A program made the position numbers and the translations under genes. Of a stretch of 64,000 bases of DNA, positions 8,531 to 18,687 are shown piece after piece. The notes under the pieces were generated by a model, which was not told the DNA's origin, ran no database searches, and saw only the letters and a list, made by a program, of their open reading frames with translations. Within the stretch, counting starts at the first letter, position 1; every line of letters begins with the position of its first letter. Source of the stretch: Pedobacter sp. ISL-64 (lineage in GTDB: Bacteria; Bacteroidota; Bacteroidia; Sphingobacteriales; Sphingobacteriaceae); contig NZ_JAGGPU010000006.1 of assembly GCF_018613605.1 (NCBI RefSeq), positions 106,411 to 170,410 of the forward strand, read 5' to 3'.

Positions 8531-11269
8531 TTATTTCCGCTCCACCACAAAAGCATAATCGCCAGAACCAAGTTCATAAACAGCGCTATTATGCTCCATT
8601 TTTACAAATTTTAAATCCTTTATTGACTTATTTTTTTCTGAAACTTCATTTTTATTATTTGCAGGAATATAAACCAACGCCGTTGTATTTGCTGGGATGG
8701 TAATGTTCCAGTTAAACTGGTTAGCCGTTTTGCTATAACTGCTTTTGATTAACCCATAAACCGAATTGTAAGTTGCATTTACCGAGTTTAAACCATTGAT
8801 CATTTCAGGTTTCATGGTGATTTTTTTAAAAGCAGCCTCCTCTGATTTTATACCAGCCAGGTTTTCGTAATACCAGATCAGCAGATCGCCTAGCATCATC
8901 ACGTGGTTCTGTGAATTCATTTTCGGATCAGCCGTATTGCCATTCCATAATTCCCAAATGGTGGTTGCACCATTATCGACCATATAGCCCCAGCTAGGAT
9001 AAGATTTTTGCGTAGCCACAGTATAAGCTAAATCTGGTCGCCCATAGTCGTTTAAACAGCGCATTAGCCACTGAATACCGACTAAACCATTACTTAAATG
9101 GCCTTTATTTGTCACTTCAACAGTATAAGTGACATTCTTAAAAACCTGGTCTATTTTATTTTGTGGAACCATTCCGAAATAAAGTGGAATGATGTTATCA
9201 GTTAGCGCATTCGTAGCATAATAACCTTTATCGTTATAATATTTCTGATTAAAAGCATCTTTGATTTTATTCCCCAAAAGTTCATATGCTTTTACATCTT
9301 CATCGTTGCCGCTTACTTTAGCGAATTGTATCATCAACTGTGTAAAATGATAATAATATGCCGTTGAGATTAATTCAGAAGGATATTTCTTGTCTGCACT
9401 CTTACCCCGGCCAAATTCGATGGTAATGGGTGGCATACACCAATCGCCGTAACTATCTTTAGTTAAAATATAATCTTTCATGTAGCGGTCTTGCATGTAA
9501 GCTAACCACTTTTTCATTGCCGGATAATTATCGCGAACAACAGAAACATCGCCGATTTGTTTGTAAAGCATTTCGGTCACCAAAAGCATTGCTCCTGGCC
9601 AGGTCATGTTATCGCTGTAATACCTCCAGAAAGCAGGTGCAACATCAGGAATGGCGCCATCCTCTTTCTGCGAATTTCTGATGTCCTGCAGCCATTTGGT
9701 ATAAAAGCGTCCGTTATCAAAAAGAAAACTTTCTCCGTAAGCCACAGCGCCCCTATCGCCAAGCCAAGGCATCCGCTCGTTGCGTTGAGGGCAATCAACC
9801 GGAATCCCCTTATAACTTCCGGCGATGCCCCACCAGGCATTTTTGAAGATCTGATTAGTTAAAGCATCTGAAGTTTCGAAAGTTCCAACCGTTTTAATGT
9901 TATCATAAATCATTTTGCCAAGAAAATCATTCACTGATGGTTGGTAAGTATATCCTGAAAGCTCTACGTATCTAAATCCGCGGTAAGCAAAAGTAGGCTC
10001 CCAGGTTTCTAATTCTCCTCCTTTTAAAGTGTATAAATCGGTACATTTCGCATTGCGAAGATTAGCCGTAAAAAGTTCGCCATTATTTTGAAGTGACTCT
10101 GCAAAACGCATTTTGATTTGTTTGCCCTTTACGCCTTTTACCTTGATCTGCAACCAACCCGCCATGTTTTGACCCATATCCAAAATATACCGGTCACCAG
10201 AAAGTTTAGTAATTGAAACGGGTTTAACTACATTCATCACTTTCATGTTTTCATTCATCTGGGCTTCAATGGTTCCTGTTGGTTCTTGTACAAATTCTGC
10301 TTTTACCCACTTGCTATCGTCAAAACTTACCTTATTCCAGCCTGTTGCTTCTTTGGTTGCATCGTATTCTTCGCCATCATATTCGTTATTGGTTCTGATT
10401 GGCCCATCTGCTGTGCCTTTCCAGCTATCGTCGGTATCAATATTTGCTGTTGTTCCATCGGTGTAAACAATGTTGATGTTCATCAGCATTTTCGGAAAAC
10501 CAAACGTTTTAATTTTATAAGGTTTTTCATTTTGGCGCATCGCGAAGAAACGGCCATTTCCGAGTATCGTGCCAACTGCATTTTTACCATTCTGAAGGTA
10601 ACTGGTTACATCATAAGTGTTATATTTTACGTTTTTGGTGTAATCTGTAGGTGATGGAGATAAAACATCATTTCCAACTTTTTTGCCGTTGATATAGAGT
10701 TCGTACAAACCTAAACCTATGATAGATGCGGTGGCTGATCTTACAGTTTTCGTGCTCTGAAATTCTTTTCTGAAATATCTGGCTGATAAACGCGAATCGG
10801 TTTTGATATTGTCCCATGCGAATGCCCTTTCGAAACCTATCCAGCCTTTTGGCCAATCTTTATAGTACAGCAAACCCATCGAAAAATAGTTGTTAGCAGA
10901 CCATTCGCTTTGTCCAACATTAGTCCACACTTTAACTTTCCAATAGGCTTTCATCCGGCTTTTAAGCACTTTTCCATTGTAAGCTATATGAATAGATTCT
11001 GGTGAGTTAATTTTTCCTGAATCCCATAAATCGCCCTCATTAGCATTTAATTTCTCAGGCGAAGAAGACACCAAAATCTGGTAAGCCGTTTGCATTACAT
11101 TTCTTTCATTTGAGATGATATGCCATGCCAACTGGGGTTTCGAAACATCAATACCCAAAGGATTCTCGAGCATTTCGCAGGTGGTATTTTGCAACGAGAC
11201 TTGCGCTACCCCTCTTGAAAAGGATAGGAACCAAATGCTGATGATCGCTATGTAGATTTTAATGTTCAT
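8531..11269 (-). CDS. GH78 alpha-L-rhamnosidase
   Basis: This enzyme releases terminal alpha-L-rhamnose from pectic or other glycans, probably in the periplasm. It has a signal peptide (about residues 1-23), N-terminal beta-sandwich domains, and an (alpha/alpha)6 catalytic domain. The signature CPQRNERMPWLGD at 493-505 contains the likely acid Glu498, and GATTIWELW at about 767-775 contains the likely base Glu773. The length of 912 aa is normal for bacterial GH78. It lies in the enzyme run between a GH2 enzyme and DUF3826. Rhamnose release fits the mutarotase and oxidative 6-deoxysugar genes at the right end of the window. Confidence 0.93.
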   Translation of the reverse strand: MNIKIYIAIISIWFLSFSRGVAQVSLQNTTCEMLENPLGIDVSKPQLAWHIISNERNVMQTAYQILVSSSPEKLNANEGDLWDSGKINSPESIHIAYNGKVLKSRMKAYWKVKVWTNVGQSEWSANNYFSMGLLYYKDWPKGWIGFERAFAWDNIKTDSRLSARYFRKEFQSTKTVRSATASIIGLGLYELYINGKKVGNDVLSPSPTDYTKNVKYNTYDVTSYLQNGKNAVGTILGNGRFFAMRQNEKPYKIKTFGFPKMLMNINIVYTDGTTANIDTDDSWKGTADGPIRTNNEYDGEEYDATKEATGWNKVSFDDSKWVKAEFVQEPTGTIEAQMNENMKVMNVVKPVSITKLSGDRYILDMGQNMAGWLQIKVKGVKGKQIKMRFAESLQNNGELFTANLRNAKCTDLYTLKGGELETWEPTFAYRGFRYVELSGYTYQPSVNDFLGKMIYDNIKTVGTFETSDALTNQIFKNAWWGIAGSYKGIPVDCPQRNERMPWLGDRGAVAYGESFLFDNGRFYTKWLQDIRNSQKEDGAIPDVAPAFWRYYSDNMTWPGAMLLVTEMLYKQIGDVSVVRDNYPAMKKWLAYMQDRYMKDYILTKDSYGDWCMPPITIEFGRGKSADKKYPSELISTAYYYHFTQLMIQFAKVSGNDEDVKAYELLGNKIKDAFNQKYYNDKGYYATNALTDNIIPLYFGMVPQNKIDQVFKNVTYTVEVTNKGHLSNGLVGIQWLMRCLNDYGRPDLAYTVATQKSYPSWGYMVDNGATTIWELWNGNTADPKMNSQNHVMMLGDLLIWYYENLAGIKSEEAAFKKITMKPEMINGLNSVNATYNSVYGLIKSSYSKTANQFNWNITIPANTTALVYIPANNKNEVSEKNKSIKDLKFVKMEHNSAVYELGSGDYAFVVERK

Positions 11270-11379
11270 TTATACTTCGTGGTTGATTACACAGATTAAT
11301 TGATTTCACTGATTTTCTACTTCTATAATTACTCTTTCTTTTTTTTTTGCGAAAAACTTAGTGTTCTTTACGGTTAAAC

Positions 11380-14154
11380 CTATCTACCTGAAAAATCAAA
11401 ATACAAGGTCATATTTAGTGCTCTACTTGGAGCTTTATCAAAATCGTAATAAATATTCTTCATTCCCATTGGTCCGGTTGTTTCTGGTTTTTGTGTTTTT
11501 GTGCCAATTGCCGAAATTGCGTTCATAAATGAAATATCACCATTCGGAAATGTCGGACTCATGTTATCATATTCTGTATCTTTTGATTTTTTCGGTGTAA
11601 ACAACCTTAAAAACACATCTTCCCTATCCGTAACTACCTTAAACGATTGTTGTTTGCCAATAAACTCACACCAATACATGTTTGAATAATAACCTTTAAA
11701 TTCAGGGTATTGCCAAGGCGCCTCTCCTGTTGCCGAATTGTTATAATCCTTTTTCCAGATGCCAAATTGGGTGCCTTTCATTCTGTTTTTCGAAACGCGG
11801 TATGGTCCGTTTCCCTTATATTCAACTGCTTTAATTTCTGATTCAGGATAAGAGAAGTTCAGTCCTACGAAAGTGGTAAAGTAATCTGATGGGAAATATT
11901 TCACTTCCATTTTTAACCAGCCTGAAGGATAAATCGTCCATTGTAAAGTATTCCAACTTTCTTTTTTATCAAATTTTGATGAAATCACTAAATTTTCTCC
12001 ATCCATTTTTTGTGTGAAGTTTTTGAAATTATTCACGCCTTCCTGCAAGATTGGTCCGTTTGAAAATGGAATCAGGCCTTTGGAATTGGTAACCTTCTCC
12101 AACATTCCGTTATGCTGATTTATTGTAAATGTCAAATCATTTACAGAAATCCAAAATGTTTCAGCTGTATCCCAGCATTTCACTTTTGAAGTACCCGTTT
12201 TACCCACAATTTTCGCCGCATCATCCTTTGGTAAGGCAATCGGGAAACTCCAGGTAAACAATTCCTTGCCATCTGGTGCATCCGCAGTTAAGTATAACAC
12301 ATCAAAGCTTCTCCAATCTGCTGGAAGATTAACTTTTAATTTTCCTTTTTCGAAAGGTTTGATATTTGGAGCGTCTGCTTTACCCGATTTGAATGCTGCA
12401 TCAGTTACCGCTTTTAATCTCTTCAATTTCCAGTTGAAAGTACATTGATTGAGATTGGTAAATGCATAACGGTTTTCTAATGTAAACGAACCATCAAAAC
12501 CAGCTGTCATTTCTCTTTTCTCTACAAAAACAGGGCTCCAGACTTCTTTAATGGTAAAAAAACTACCTTCTTTTTCGTGATAAGGTCCAACAATTCCGTC
12601 AGGACCATGATTTCCATCGGTATCTAATTCGCCGTTTTTATCGGTACGCACCACAGCCTGATCGGCAAAATCCCAAAGGAAACCACCAGCCGAAAGCGGA
12701 TTGTTCCACATGGCATTCCAGTAATCTTCAATGCCCGCACCGTGACCGCCATCCCACATGCCATGCAGAAATTCAGTAGGCATTAAAATGTTATGACCAT
12801 GATCGTAATTGCCGATTCCGTAGTTAAATTCGCGGTAATGGGTGGTTTCGAAACCTCCAAAAACTTCCCAGGGGTGGATTAAAGGGCGTTTTTGTATATC
12901 TTCTTCAGCAAAACGATGATCAAGTTCGCGGTTATGTCCGCCTTCATTGCCATTTGCCCAAAAGATGATTGACGGATGATTTTCATCATTCAGCATCATT
13001 TCTTTCATCAATTTTGTTCCCGTAGGTGTATCATAAGTACCATGCCAGCCTGCCAATTCATCCATTACGAATAAGCCGAGCGAATCACAAACGTCTAAGA
13101 AGTGTCCATCTGGTGGATAATGCGACATCCGAACGGCATTCATGTTCATTTCTTTCATTAACAGCACATCAGCAATACTGATTTTTTTACTCGTTGTTCT
13201 GCCTGAGGATGGGTAAAAAGAGTGACGGTTTACACCTTTAAATTTCATTTTCACCCCATTTACATATACACCATCACGTTCTTTTACTTCTACCGTTCTG
13301 AAACCTAGCTTTTTAGAAAGCTGATGGATTTCTTTGCCATTTTTAACTAAAGTGAATGTTGCAGTGTAAAGATTTGGAAACTCTGACGACCACAATTCCG
13401 GATTAGAAAACTGATGGCTAAGCGTTATACTTTGTGTTCCTTTCTTTATTGAAGTGGTAAATCGATCTCCAAAACGTTTACCATCTTTCGTAAAAACTTC
13501 TACTTCAACTTTATCGGCATCGCCTGTGTAAGCAAGTTTTGCATCGAAATTTCCGTTGGCTTTGGTATCTATCTGAATTCTATCGATATGTGTTAAAGGC
13601 AAAGATTCAAGGTAAACTGGTCTGAAAATGCCGCCAAAAATCCAGAAATCTGCTTTACGTTCGGCTTCATTAACCGATTGATTAGCTGAATGTTTGGATA
13701 CCTTCACCTCAAGTAAATTATCGCTACCCAGTTTTACCAATTTAGAAATATCGTATCTAAACACATAAAACGAACCCTGATGTGTTTCTCCGGCAGATTT
13801 ACCATTGATTTTAACCTCGGTATCTGTCATCGATCCCTCGAAAACAATATTGATTTTTCGGTTTTTCCAATCTGCAGGAACCTTAAATGTATACTTATAA
13901 AGCCCTTGTTCTTTCCCTTTATTTTCTTCTTTGTTGAAACCGTAGTTATATTTTCCAAAACCTTGCAACTCCCAATTTGATGGCACGGGGATGCTGGTCC
14001 ATTTGCCCGAATTTGCACCAGCTGTGCAGAAGAAATCCCAGTTAACAGTGTTATCGTTCCCTGTTCCTGATAGGTATAATTTTTCTGTTTGCTGTGCTTT
14101 TAGGGAGCAAAACATGGTTGTTAAACACAAGAAAAGTATAAATCTGCGTTTCAT
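11380..14154 (-). CDS. GH2 glycosidase, beta-galactosidase type
   Basis: A retaining exo-glycosidase with a signal peptide ending near SLKAQ. The jelly-roll sugar-binding domain (about 50-185, with FGGIFRPVYLE) is followed by an immunoglobulin-like domain, a TIM barrel and a C-terminal beta-sandwich typical of LacZ-like enzymes. The acid/base is Glu404 in NGNEGG and the nucleophile is Glu461 in MPTEFLHG. Its start codon overlaps the upstream stop by one base (TAATG), so it is coupled to the SGNH esterase. Beta-galactosidase is the best guess; other GH2 activities, such as beta-glucuronidase or L-arabinosidase, cannot be ruled out from sequence. Confidence 0.88.
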   Translation of the reverse strand: MKRRFILFLCLTTMFCSLKAQQTEKLYLSGTGNDNTVNWDFFCTAGANSGKWTSIPVPSNWELQGFGKYNYGFNKEENKGKEQGLYKYTFKVPADWKNRKINIVFEGSMTDTEVKINGKSAGETHQGSFYVFRYDISKLVKLGSDNLLEVKVSKHSANQSVNEAERKADFWIFGGIFRPVYLESLPLTHIDRIQIDTKANGNFDAKLAYTGDADKVEVEVFTKDGKRFGDRFTTSIKKGTQSITLSHQFSNPELWSSEFPNLYTATFTLVKNGKEIHQLSKKLGFRTVEVKERDGVYVNGVKMKFKGVNRHSFYPSSGRTTSKKISIADVLLMKEMNMNAVRMSHYPPDGHFLDVCDSLGLFVMDELAGWHGTYDTPTGTKLMKEMMLNDENHPSIIFWANGNEGGHNRELDHRFAEEDIQKRPLIHPWEVFGGFETTHYREFNYGIGNYDHGHNILMPTEFLHGMWDGGHGAGIEDYWNAMWNNPLSAGGFLWDFADQAVVRTDKNGELDTDGNHGPDGIVGPYHEKEGSFFTIKEVWSPVFVEKREMTAGFDGSFTLENRYAFTNLNQCTFNWKLKRLKAVTDAAFKSGKADAPNIKPFEKGKLKVNLPADWRSFDVLYLTADAPDGKELFTWSFPIALPKDDAAKIVGKTGTSKVKCWDTAETFWISVNDLTFTINQHNGMLEKVTNSKGLIPFSNGPILQEGVNNFKNFTQKMDGENLVISSKFDKKESWNTLQWTIYPSGWLKMEVKYFPSDYFTTFVGLNFSYPESEIKAVEYKGNGPYRVSKNRMKGTQFGIWKKDYNNSATGEAPWQYPEFKGYYSNMYWCEFIGKQQSFKVVTDREDVFLRLFTPKKSKDTEYDNMSPTFPNGDISFMNAISAIGTKTQKPETTGPMGMKNIYYDFDKAPSRALNMTLYFDFSGR

Positions 14155-15785
14155 TAATTGGTTTTGAAAGTTTTAGTTAATGGATTATCGGTTCTAAAAG
14201 GCAATGCTGGCAAACCGTAATTATAAAAATTCCCTGTTGGATTTTCCGTCCAGTTATAACGCACGGCAACTGGTTCGGTAATTTCTTTTGAAGAAACGAT
14301 CAACCCTCCATTACTCACTACCGCATCAGCGTTTACAAATTTTCCATCTTTTCCAGCAATTGTAAAGCCTCTAAGGGCAGTTGTTCCGATTGAGTGTAAG
14401 TATTCAAAATCCAACAATGCTTTACCAAAGCCGAAAGTTGCTGATCTATAAATTGGACCTGAGAAATCCAGGTGCTGGTAATAGGCTTGGGCTAATGCGC
14501 ACACTGCCAATCTCTTACCCACTACCCATTTATAGGTTGGATGCAGATCTTCGTTCGAATCGGTTAAATCGCTCGTAGAAACCATTCCAGTGTTTTGCAA
14601 GCGCAACAACAGTGTTTGTGCTTCCCAAAATTCGGGTTCTGTATTTTCATCAACAGGCACTTTGCCTTTGGTTTTTGAATAGTTGAAGGGCGCAATTTGA
14701 ACATAATAAAACGGCAGATCCTTTTCTTTCCAGGCTTTTCTCCAACTATTGATCAATACTTTCATTTTATAGGCGTAGCTGATTTTCTCGTTCAGAAAGC
14801 AATTGGTTTCGCCTTGATACCAAAGAAAGCCGCGGATTTTAAATTGTGTTAAAGGTTCGATCATGGTCGGATAAAATTTGCCAGGATCATTATTTACTTT
14901 TTGGTTTTTGAAGTAATCTTCCTGCGCAAATGCATTTTCTGAAATCCACGGTTCAATGGCGCTGCCTGGAATGGCCGAAGAGATCATGCCTACGGGAATA
15001 CCTAATTTTTCCTGAATTTCTTTCGCAAAGAAATAACCAACAGCAGAAAAAGCACGTAAAGCGGAATCTTGTGCTACAGACCAGCTTTTGTGGATCGAAT
15101 CGGGTTTGTTTAATGTTTTACGGTTAACCAGGAAAATCCTGATCTGATTATTGTGTGCTTTGGCTACTTCATCGGATGGAAAACCAAAGTACTCATTTTT
15201 GGGTTTGGGGATTTTAGCCAGTTTGCGCATCGCATATTCCATATTGGATTGACCTGAACACACCCAAACTTCGCCAACCAGAATATTGGTTAATATAATT
15301 TTATTTGAGCCAGTGATAGACATTGTTTGCGGCTTTACTGATGTTTTGAGTGGAGCTAAAACAAGAAGCCAATTCCCATTTTTATCAGTTATTGTCTGTT
15401 TTTTTTGTCCAGCAAAAGTGACTTTAACTTTCTCATCCGGAGATGCAAAACCCCAGATATTGATGGGTTTATCCCGTTGTAAAACCATATTGCTCGATAA
15501 GATCTGAGGCAAGAGGATTTTTGCATTGGTGGATAGGGAGAAAAGAGAAAGTAGAATTATTAGTGTCGTCATTCCCGCGCAGGCGGGGATCTTAAAGCCT
15601 ATAGGATTCCCAATCGAATTGGGAACGACGCATAGGAAAGATTGCTTCGTCGTACCTCCTCGCAATGACGCCTTCTCTTCCGTCATTTCGAGCGAAGTGC
15701 AACGAAGCCGAGAAATCTTTTCCGTTAGGTTCAAAGATTCCTCCACTACGGTCGGAATGACGATATGTTTAGAAAAAAATCTCAT
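14154..15785 (-). CDS. SGNH-type sialate O-acetylesterase family carbohydrate esterase
   Basis: The enzyme probably removes O-acetyl groups from sugar chains. The mature part starts with KILLPQILSSNMVLQRD, followed by the GEVWVCSGQSNME block that holds the nucleophile Ser, a GFLWYQGE block, and a C-terminal DLHPTYKW with the likely Asp/His pair. The ATG at 15785 overlaps the upstream TGA by one base (TGATG). It opens with MRFFSKH, a plausible signal n-region. About 65 codons of in-frame repeats (R2, R1, R4) then separate this from the hydrophobic core LIILLSLFSLSTNA. The ATG at 15572 is the alternative start. Confidence 0.82.
   Translation of the reverse strand: MRFFSKHIVIPTVVEESLNLTEKISRLRCTSLEMTEEKASLRGGTTKQSFLCVVPNSIGNPIGFKIPACAGMTTLIILLSLFSLSTNAKILLPQILSSNMVLQRDKPINIWGFASPDEKVKVTFAGQKKQTITDKNGNWLLVLAPLKTSVKPQTMSITGSNKIILTNILVGEVWVCSGQSNMEYAMRKLAKIPKPKNEYFGFPSDEVAKAHNNQIRIFLVNRKTLNKPDSIHKSWSVAQDSALRAFSAVGYFFAKEIQEKLGIPVGMISSAIPGSAIEPWISENAFAQEDYFKNQKVNNDPGKFYPTMIEPLTQFKIRGFLWYQGETNCFLNEKISYAYKMKVLINSWRKAWKEKDLPFYYVQIAPFNYSKTKGKVPVDENTEPEFWEAQTLLLRLQNTGMVSTSDLTDSNEDLHPTYKWVVGKRLAVCALAQAYYQHLDFSGPIYRSATFGFGKALLDFEYLHSIGTTALRGFTIAGKDGKFVNADAVVSNGGLIVSSKEITEPVAVRYNWTENPTGNFYNYGLPALPFRTDNPLTKTFKTN
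15567..15630. repeat. Dispersed repeat R4 within an N-terminal reading frame
   Basis: The palindrome CATTCCCGCGCAGGCGGGGA and a partner CCCAATCGAATTGGGAACG form a copy related to 7639-7747. It is read in frame as PNSIGNPIGFKIPACAGMT, just ahead of the esterase's signal core. Confidence 0.75.
15640..15763. repeat. Dispersed repeats R1 and R2 in tandem
   Basis: An R1 copy (15640-15670) is followed by R2 (CGTCATTTCGAGCGAAGTGC at 15681) and its inverted partner ending in CGGAATGACG at about 15763. All of it is open in the esterase frame. R2 recurs at 18688-18770 and 23392-23475. Confidence 0.75.
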
Positions 15786-17617
15786 CAAAATCCCTCCGTT
15801 TTTAAGTATTTAATCGAATAAACAGCTTCCCTTTTCTCTGATTCCCCTGCATTTTTCAAATCATAGGTTTGATCGGCAGGTGTATCTATATCAGGAAAAC
15901 GACGAACATCACCGGTGCGGAAAACAATTCTGGAAACATCGGCAACTGGCTGAAAAGCCAAACTTGTTAATGCATCTTTTCCATTAACAGTGATGGCGTA
16001 AAATCGGGTAAACGCATCTAATTTTAGTTTGATATCATAACTTTTCCCTGCCTCATATTTCATGAAGTTTTTATACCGTGCACCGGCTTTTGCGCTTAAA
16101 GTTCCTGCAGTATCAAAAATCAGGCGTACAGTTGCCATTCCTTTTGCATCCTGCAATTCGATTTCCAACAAACCAAAATCATTTTGCCTTGGCGTAACCG
16201 AAAACGAAGCAATAATTTTTCTGGATGCAGGAAACAGTCTTTCGGCTTTTGCATAGTCGAACGGATCTTTATCTTTTAAAACCAAAGTACCGTTATCGAC
16301 TTTAACAGGCGCCCAAAGCGGACTGTATATGTTCCACATTTCGAGTCCTTTATCAGCCGGCATTTTGCCAAAATCATCATTTACATGTTGTGTGGTTTTA
16401 TCATTAACGGGTACTGGAACCGAAGAAACCCAGATGTCTTCTTTATTCATGCTGTAGGTTACCCATAACTTCCCATCCGCGGGTTTTCCATTCCCTTCTT
16501 CAATACCACGAACATACTGCGGACCGTAAGATTTGTAATTACCTCCGTAACGCATTGGCGTAATTTCACCATGCACCAATAAAAGGTTGGTATAATCTAA
16601 GCCGTTTTTACTGGTCGAAATGGCTAACGGCCACCTATACTCTGAAGGATTATAAACCGTTGCATAATTACCATCAGCAGTTTTTTGACCCCATATTTTG
16701 GCATTACTGTTTACAAAACCCGGTGCGCGCGAAGCGTTTTCAGGCCAGCTTTTACCGTTATCATTGCTGATTGCCGTTAAGGCATTTTTCCATAAACCAA
16801 CTACTCTTCCATCAGGCAAGTGATAATAACTAAATGCTTTATACTGTTTTTGTAAAGTAATCAAAGGATCTTTTCTATCTGCCTCTTCATTCCATTGTTG
16901 TGTCATTAATTTATTAGCCAATAATTCATTACACGCTTCAATAAAAGTTTTACTTTTACTTCTGGTATACAATGGGTATTTGGTGTTTTTCTCCGAATAA
17001 CCTGGATTGTAATGGATGAAATAAATTGGTCCGTATTTTCCATCTGCCTGAATTTCTCTTACAGCCCTGCCAATTCCATGGCCATCGTTCGGGTCATCTT
17101 TTGCATCAAAACTGATGGCGTAAAAACCCAAAACAAGGAACAGGTTTTTAGTAGAAACATAAAAGCCCATGCGTTGATGCATCACGGCATCTAAATCCTT
17201 TGCTACATCAGTTCTACCCTCTTTTGTGGTTCCATCAGGAATTCTGTAAATCGGAAAAACAACGTCCGGCTTAGTCCAGGTGTAGCCGTCTTTTGAGGAC
17301 TGTAATAATGTTTGTCCTGGCGGGATACTTTCTCCAACTTTATCGCTCAAATATTCGATGTAAAATTTGTTGTTCCAATAAGCCAACATCGGCGCATGGT
17401 TGTAGGTCCAGCCAAAGTTTTCGGCCAGTTCTGGATGTTCTCTGTTTGCCCTAAAAGTTTGGATACTGTGTACGCCCATCACCGGCGAAAGCTGGCCATG
17501 ATGATAATCTGCGTTTACCAAGGTTTTGCCTGTATAACGCACTGTATCCTGCGCCTGCGAGGTTTTTATTGCAAGTGCCAATGGTAAGCTTAAACAAAGT
17601 ATTTTTAATATTATCAT
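15785..17617 (-). CDS. Secreted beta-propeller exo-enzyme with C-terminal jelly-roll-like domain
   Basis: After a short signal peptide (to about SQAQ) the protein has a propeller domain to about residue 400. Its repeated blade-like segments include SKDGYTWTKP, SNDNGKSW and STSKNGLDY. A C-terminal beta-sandwich follows (about 410-590) that looks like a concanavalin-like domain. The segment YNHAPMLAYWNNKFY is reminiscent of propeller enzymes acting on rhamnose linked to glucuronate (GH145 and PL42), which would suit this locus, but I recall this only loosely. It is commonly annotated as an exo-sialidase-like or six-bladed protein. The stop overlaps the next gene's start by one base, so the two are coupled. 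Confidence 0.7.
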   Translation of the reverse strand: MIILKILCLSLPLALAIKTSQAQDTVRYTGKTLVNADYHHGQLSPVMGVHSIQTFRANREHPELAENFGWTYNHAPMLAYWNNKFYIEYLSDKVGESIPPGQTLLQSSKDGYTWTKPDVVFPIYRIPDGTTKEGRTDVAKDLDAVMHQRMGFYVSTKNLFLVLGFYAISFDAKDDPNDGHGIGRAVREIQADGKYGPIYFIHYNPGYSEKNTKYPLYTRSKSKTFIEACNELLANKLMTQQWNEEADRKDPLITLQKQYKAFSYYHLPDGRVVGLWKNALTAISNDNGKSWPENASRAPGFVNSNAKIWGQKTADGNYATVYNPSEYRWPLAISTSKNGLDYTNLLLVHGEITPMRYGGNYKSYGPQYVRGIEEGNGKPADGKLWVTYSMNKEDIWVSSVPVPVNDKTTQHVNDDFGKMPADKGLEMWNIYSPLWAPVKVDNGTLVLKDKDPFDYAKAERLFPASRKIIASFSVTPRQNDFGLLEIELQDAKGMATVRLIFDTAGTLSAKAGARYKNFMKYEAGKSYDIKLKLDAFTRFYAITVNGKDALTSLAFQPVADVSRIVFRTGDVRRFPDIDTPADQTYDLKNAGESEKREAVYSIKYLKTEGF

Positions 17618-17633
17618 GTTATGCTATACATTT

Positions 17634-17715
17634 CGTCATTGCGAGGCACGAAGCAATCTTACAACTATGGGGTTTACTTCTTCCGCATTAGGATTGCTTC
17701 GTGCCTCGCAATGAC
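17634..17715. repeat. R1 inverted pair, long hairpin
   Basis: Two complete R1 copies face each other (17634-17658 and 17692-17715), each with core TTGCGAGGCACGAAGCAATC or its complement, separated by about 33 bp. This gives one of the longest perfect stems in the window. It occupies the gap between the propeller gene and the GH43-like gene. Confidence 0.85.
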
Positions 17716-17726
17716 GAGTTATCTAT

Positions 17727-18653
17727 TTATTTCCTCAATCTCTCGATCACTTTCCTTTTCACTTTTATAATTGTTCCGTGTTTATGTCCTTCGGGGATTG
17801 AAACCTCCGCAGTTACATCTTTAAAAGACTTAAAATCGGCTGTTTTATAAGCTGAATAAATCTTTTGTCCGTAGGCATCAAAATAAATCAGCCAATCCTT
17901 TCCGACTTTAACAACCGTTGGTCCTTCCGTTAATTTCGGACTAAAAGTTTCAGAAACATCTTCATAAGGACCTAAAGCATCCTTTGCAAAAGCAACTTTT
18001 AAATTCCTATTTGGGCGGGTATTATCTTTTAAAACCAGCACATAATCTTTAGTTGCCCGTTTCACAATAACCGCATCGATTACACTAAAACCAGGATCGA
18101 GAAACAGTTTTGGTTTTGAGAAAGTCTCAAAATCTTTGGTTGTAATACTATACATCCGGTGGTTATTTTCTTCTTCCTCTATTCCTTTAGCAAAGCGGAA
18201 CGGTATGGTTGAAGCCCAGATGATTATATATTCATTTTTCTCGTTATCGTAAAAGATTTCCGGTGCCCAAACATTTACCGTTTTTGGCTCACTTTCCATT
18301 ACCGGAAGAAACTTTTGCACACTCCAGTTGATCAGGTCTCTAGAACTTGCGTAACCGAAGCCTTTATCGCCTTTCCAACTACAGGTCCAAACCAAATGAA
18401 AGGTTCCATCCTGGCCTTGAACGATTGATGGATCGCGTAAAACTTTCTGTGTTCCAACTTCGGGTTTCAAGAAGGTTTTATTTAAATCTGTCCAATGGTA
18501 AGCATCATAACTGTATAAAAGCCTCAAGCCTTCGTTGGCTGGCTCGTGGAAGGAGGTAAATATATAAGCATGTTTTGTGCAGGATGTTAAGCCACAAAGC
18601 AGCAGGCCAATTATAGCTAAGCGAAATGATGATATGGAATTGGGTTTAAACAC
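17727..18653 (-). CDS. GH43-like five-bladed propeller glycosidase, lipoprotein
   Basis: Probably an exo-acting arabinosidase, xylosidase or galactosidase. The lipobox GLTSC places Cys25 as the lipidated residue, so it sits in a membrane, likely facing the periplasm or surface. The family catalytic trio can be read: base Asp74 in LRDPS, pKa-modulating Asp193 in VIDAVIV, and acid Glu243 in LTEGPTV. Its length of 308 aa is about a single propeller with no extra domain. It is flanked by R2 and R1 hairpin repeats on its two sides, which may punctuate the transcript. Confidence 0.8.
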   Translation of the reverse strand: MFKPNSISSFRLAIIGLLLCGLTSCTKHAYIFTSFHEPANEGLRLLYSYDAYHWTDLNKTFLKPEVGTQKVLRDPSIVQGQDGTFHLVWTCSWKGDKGFGYASSRDLINWSVQKFLPVMESEPKTVNVWAPEIFYDNEKNEYIIIWASTIPFRFAKGIEEEENNHRMYSITTKDFETFSKPKLFLDPGFSVIDAVIVKRATKDYVLVLKDNTRPNRNLKVAFAKDALGPYEDVSETFSPKLTEGPTVVKVGKDWLIYFDAYGQKIYSAYKTADFKSFKDVTAEVSIPEGHKHGTIIKVKRKVIERLRK

Positions 18654-18687
18654 CGTTTTTTTATTGTTATTTTCTTTTTCGTTTGGT

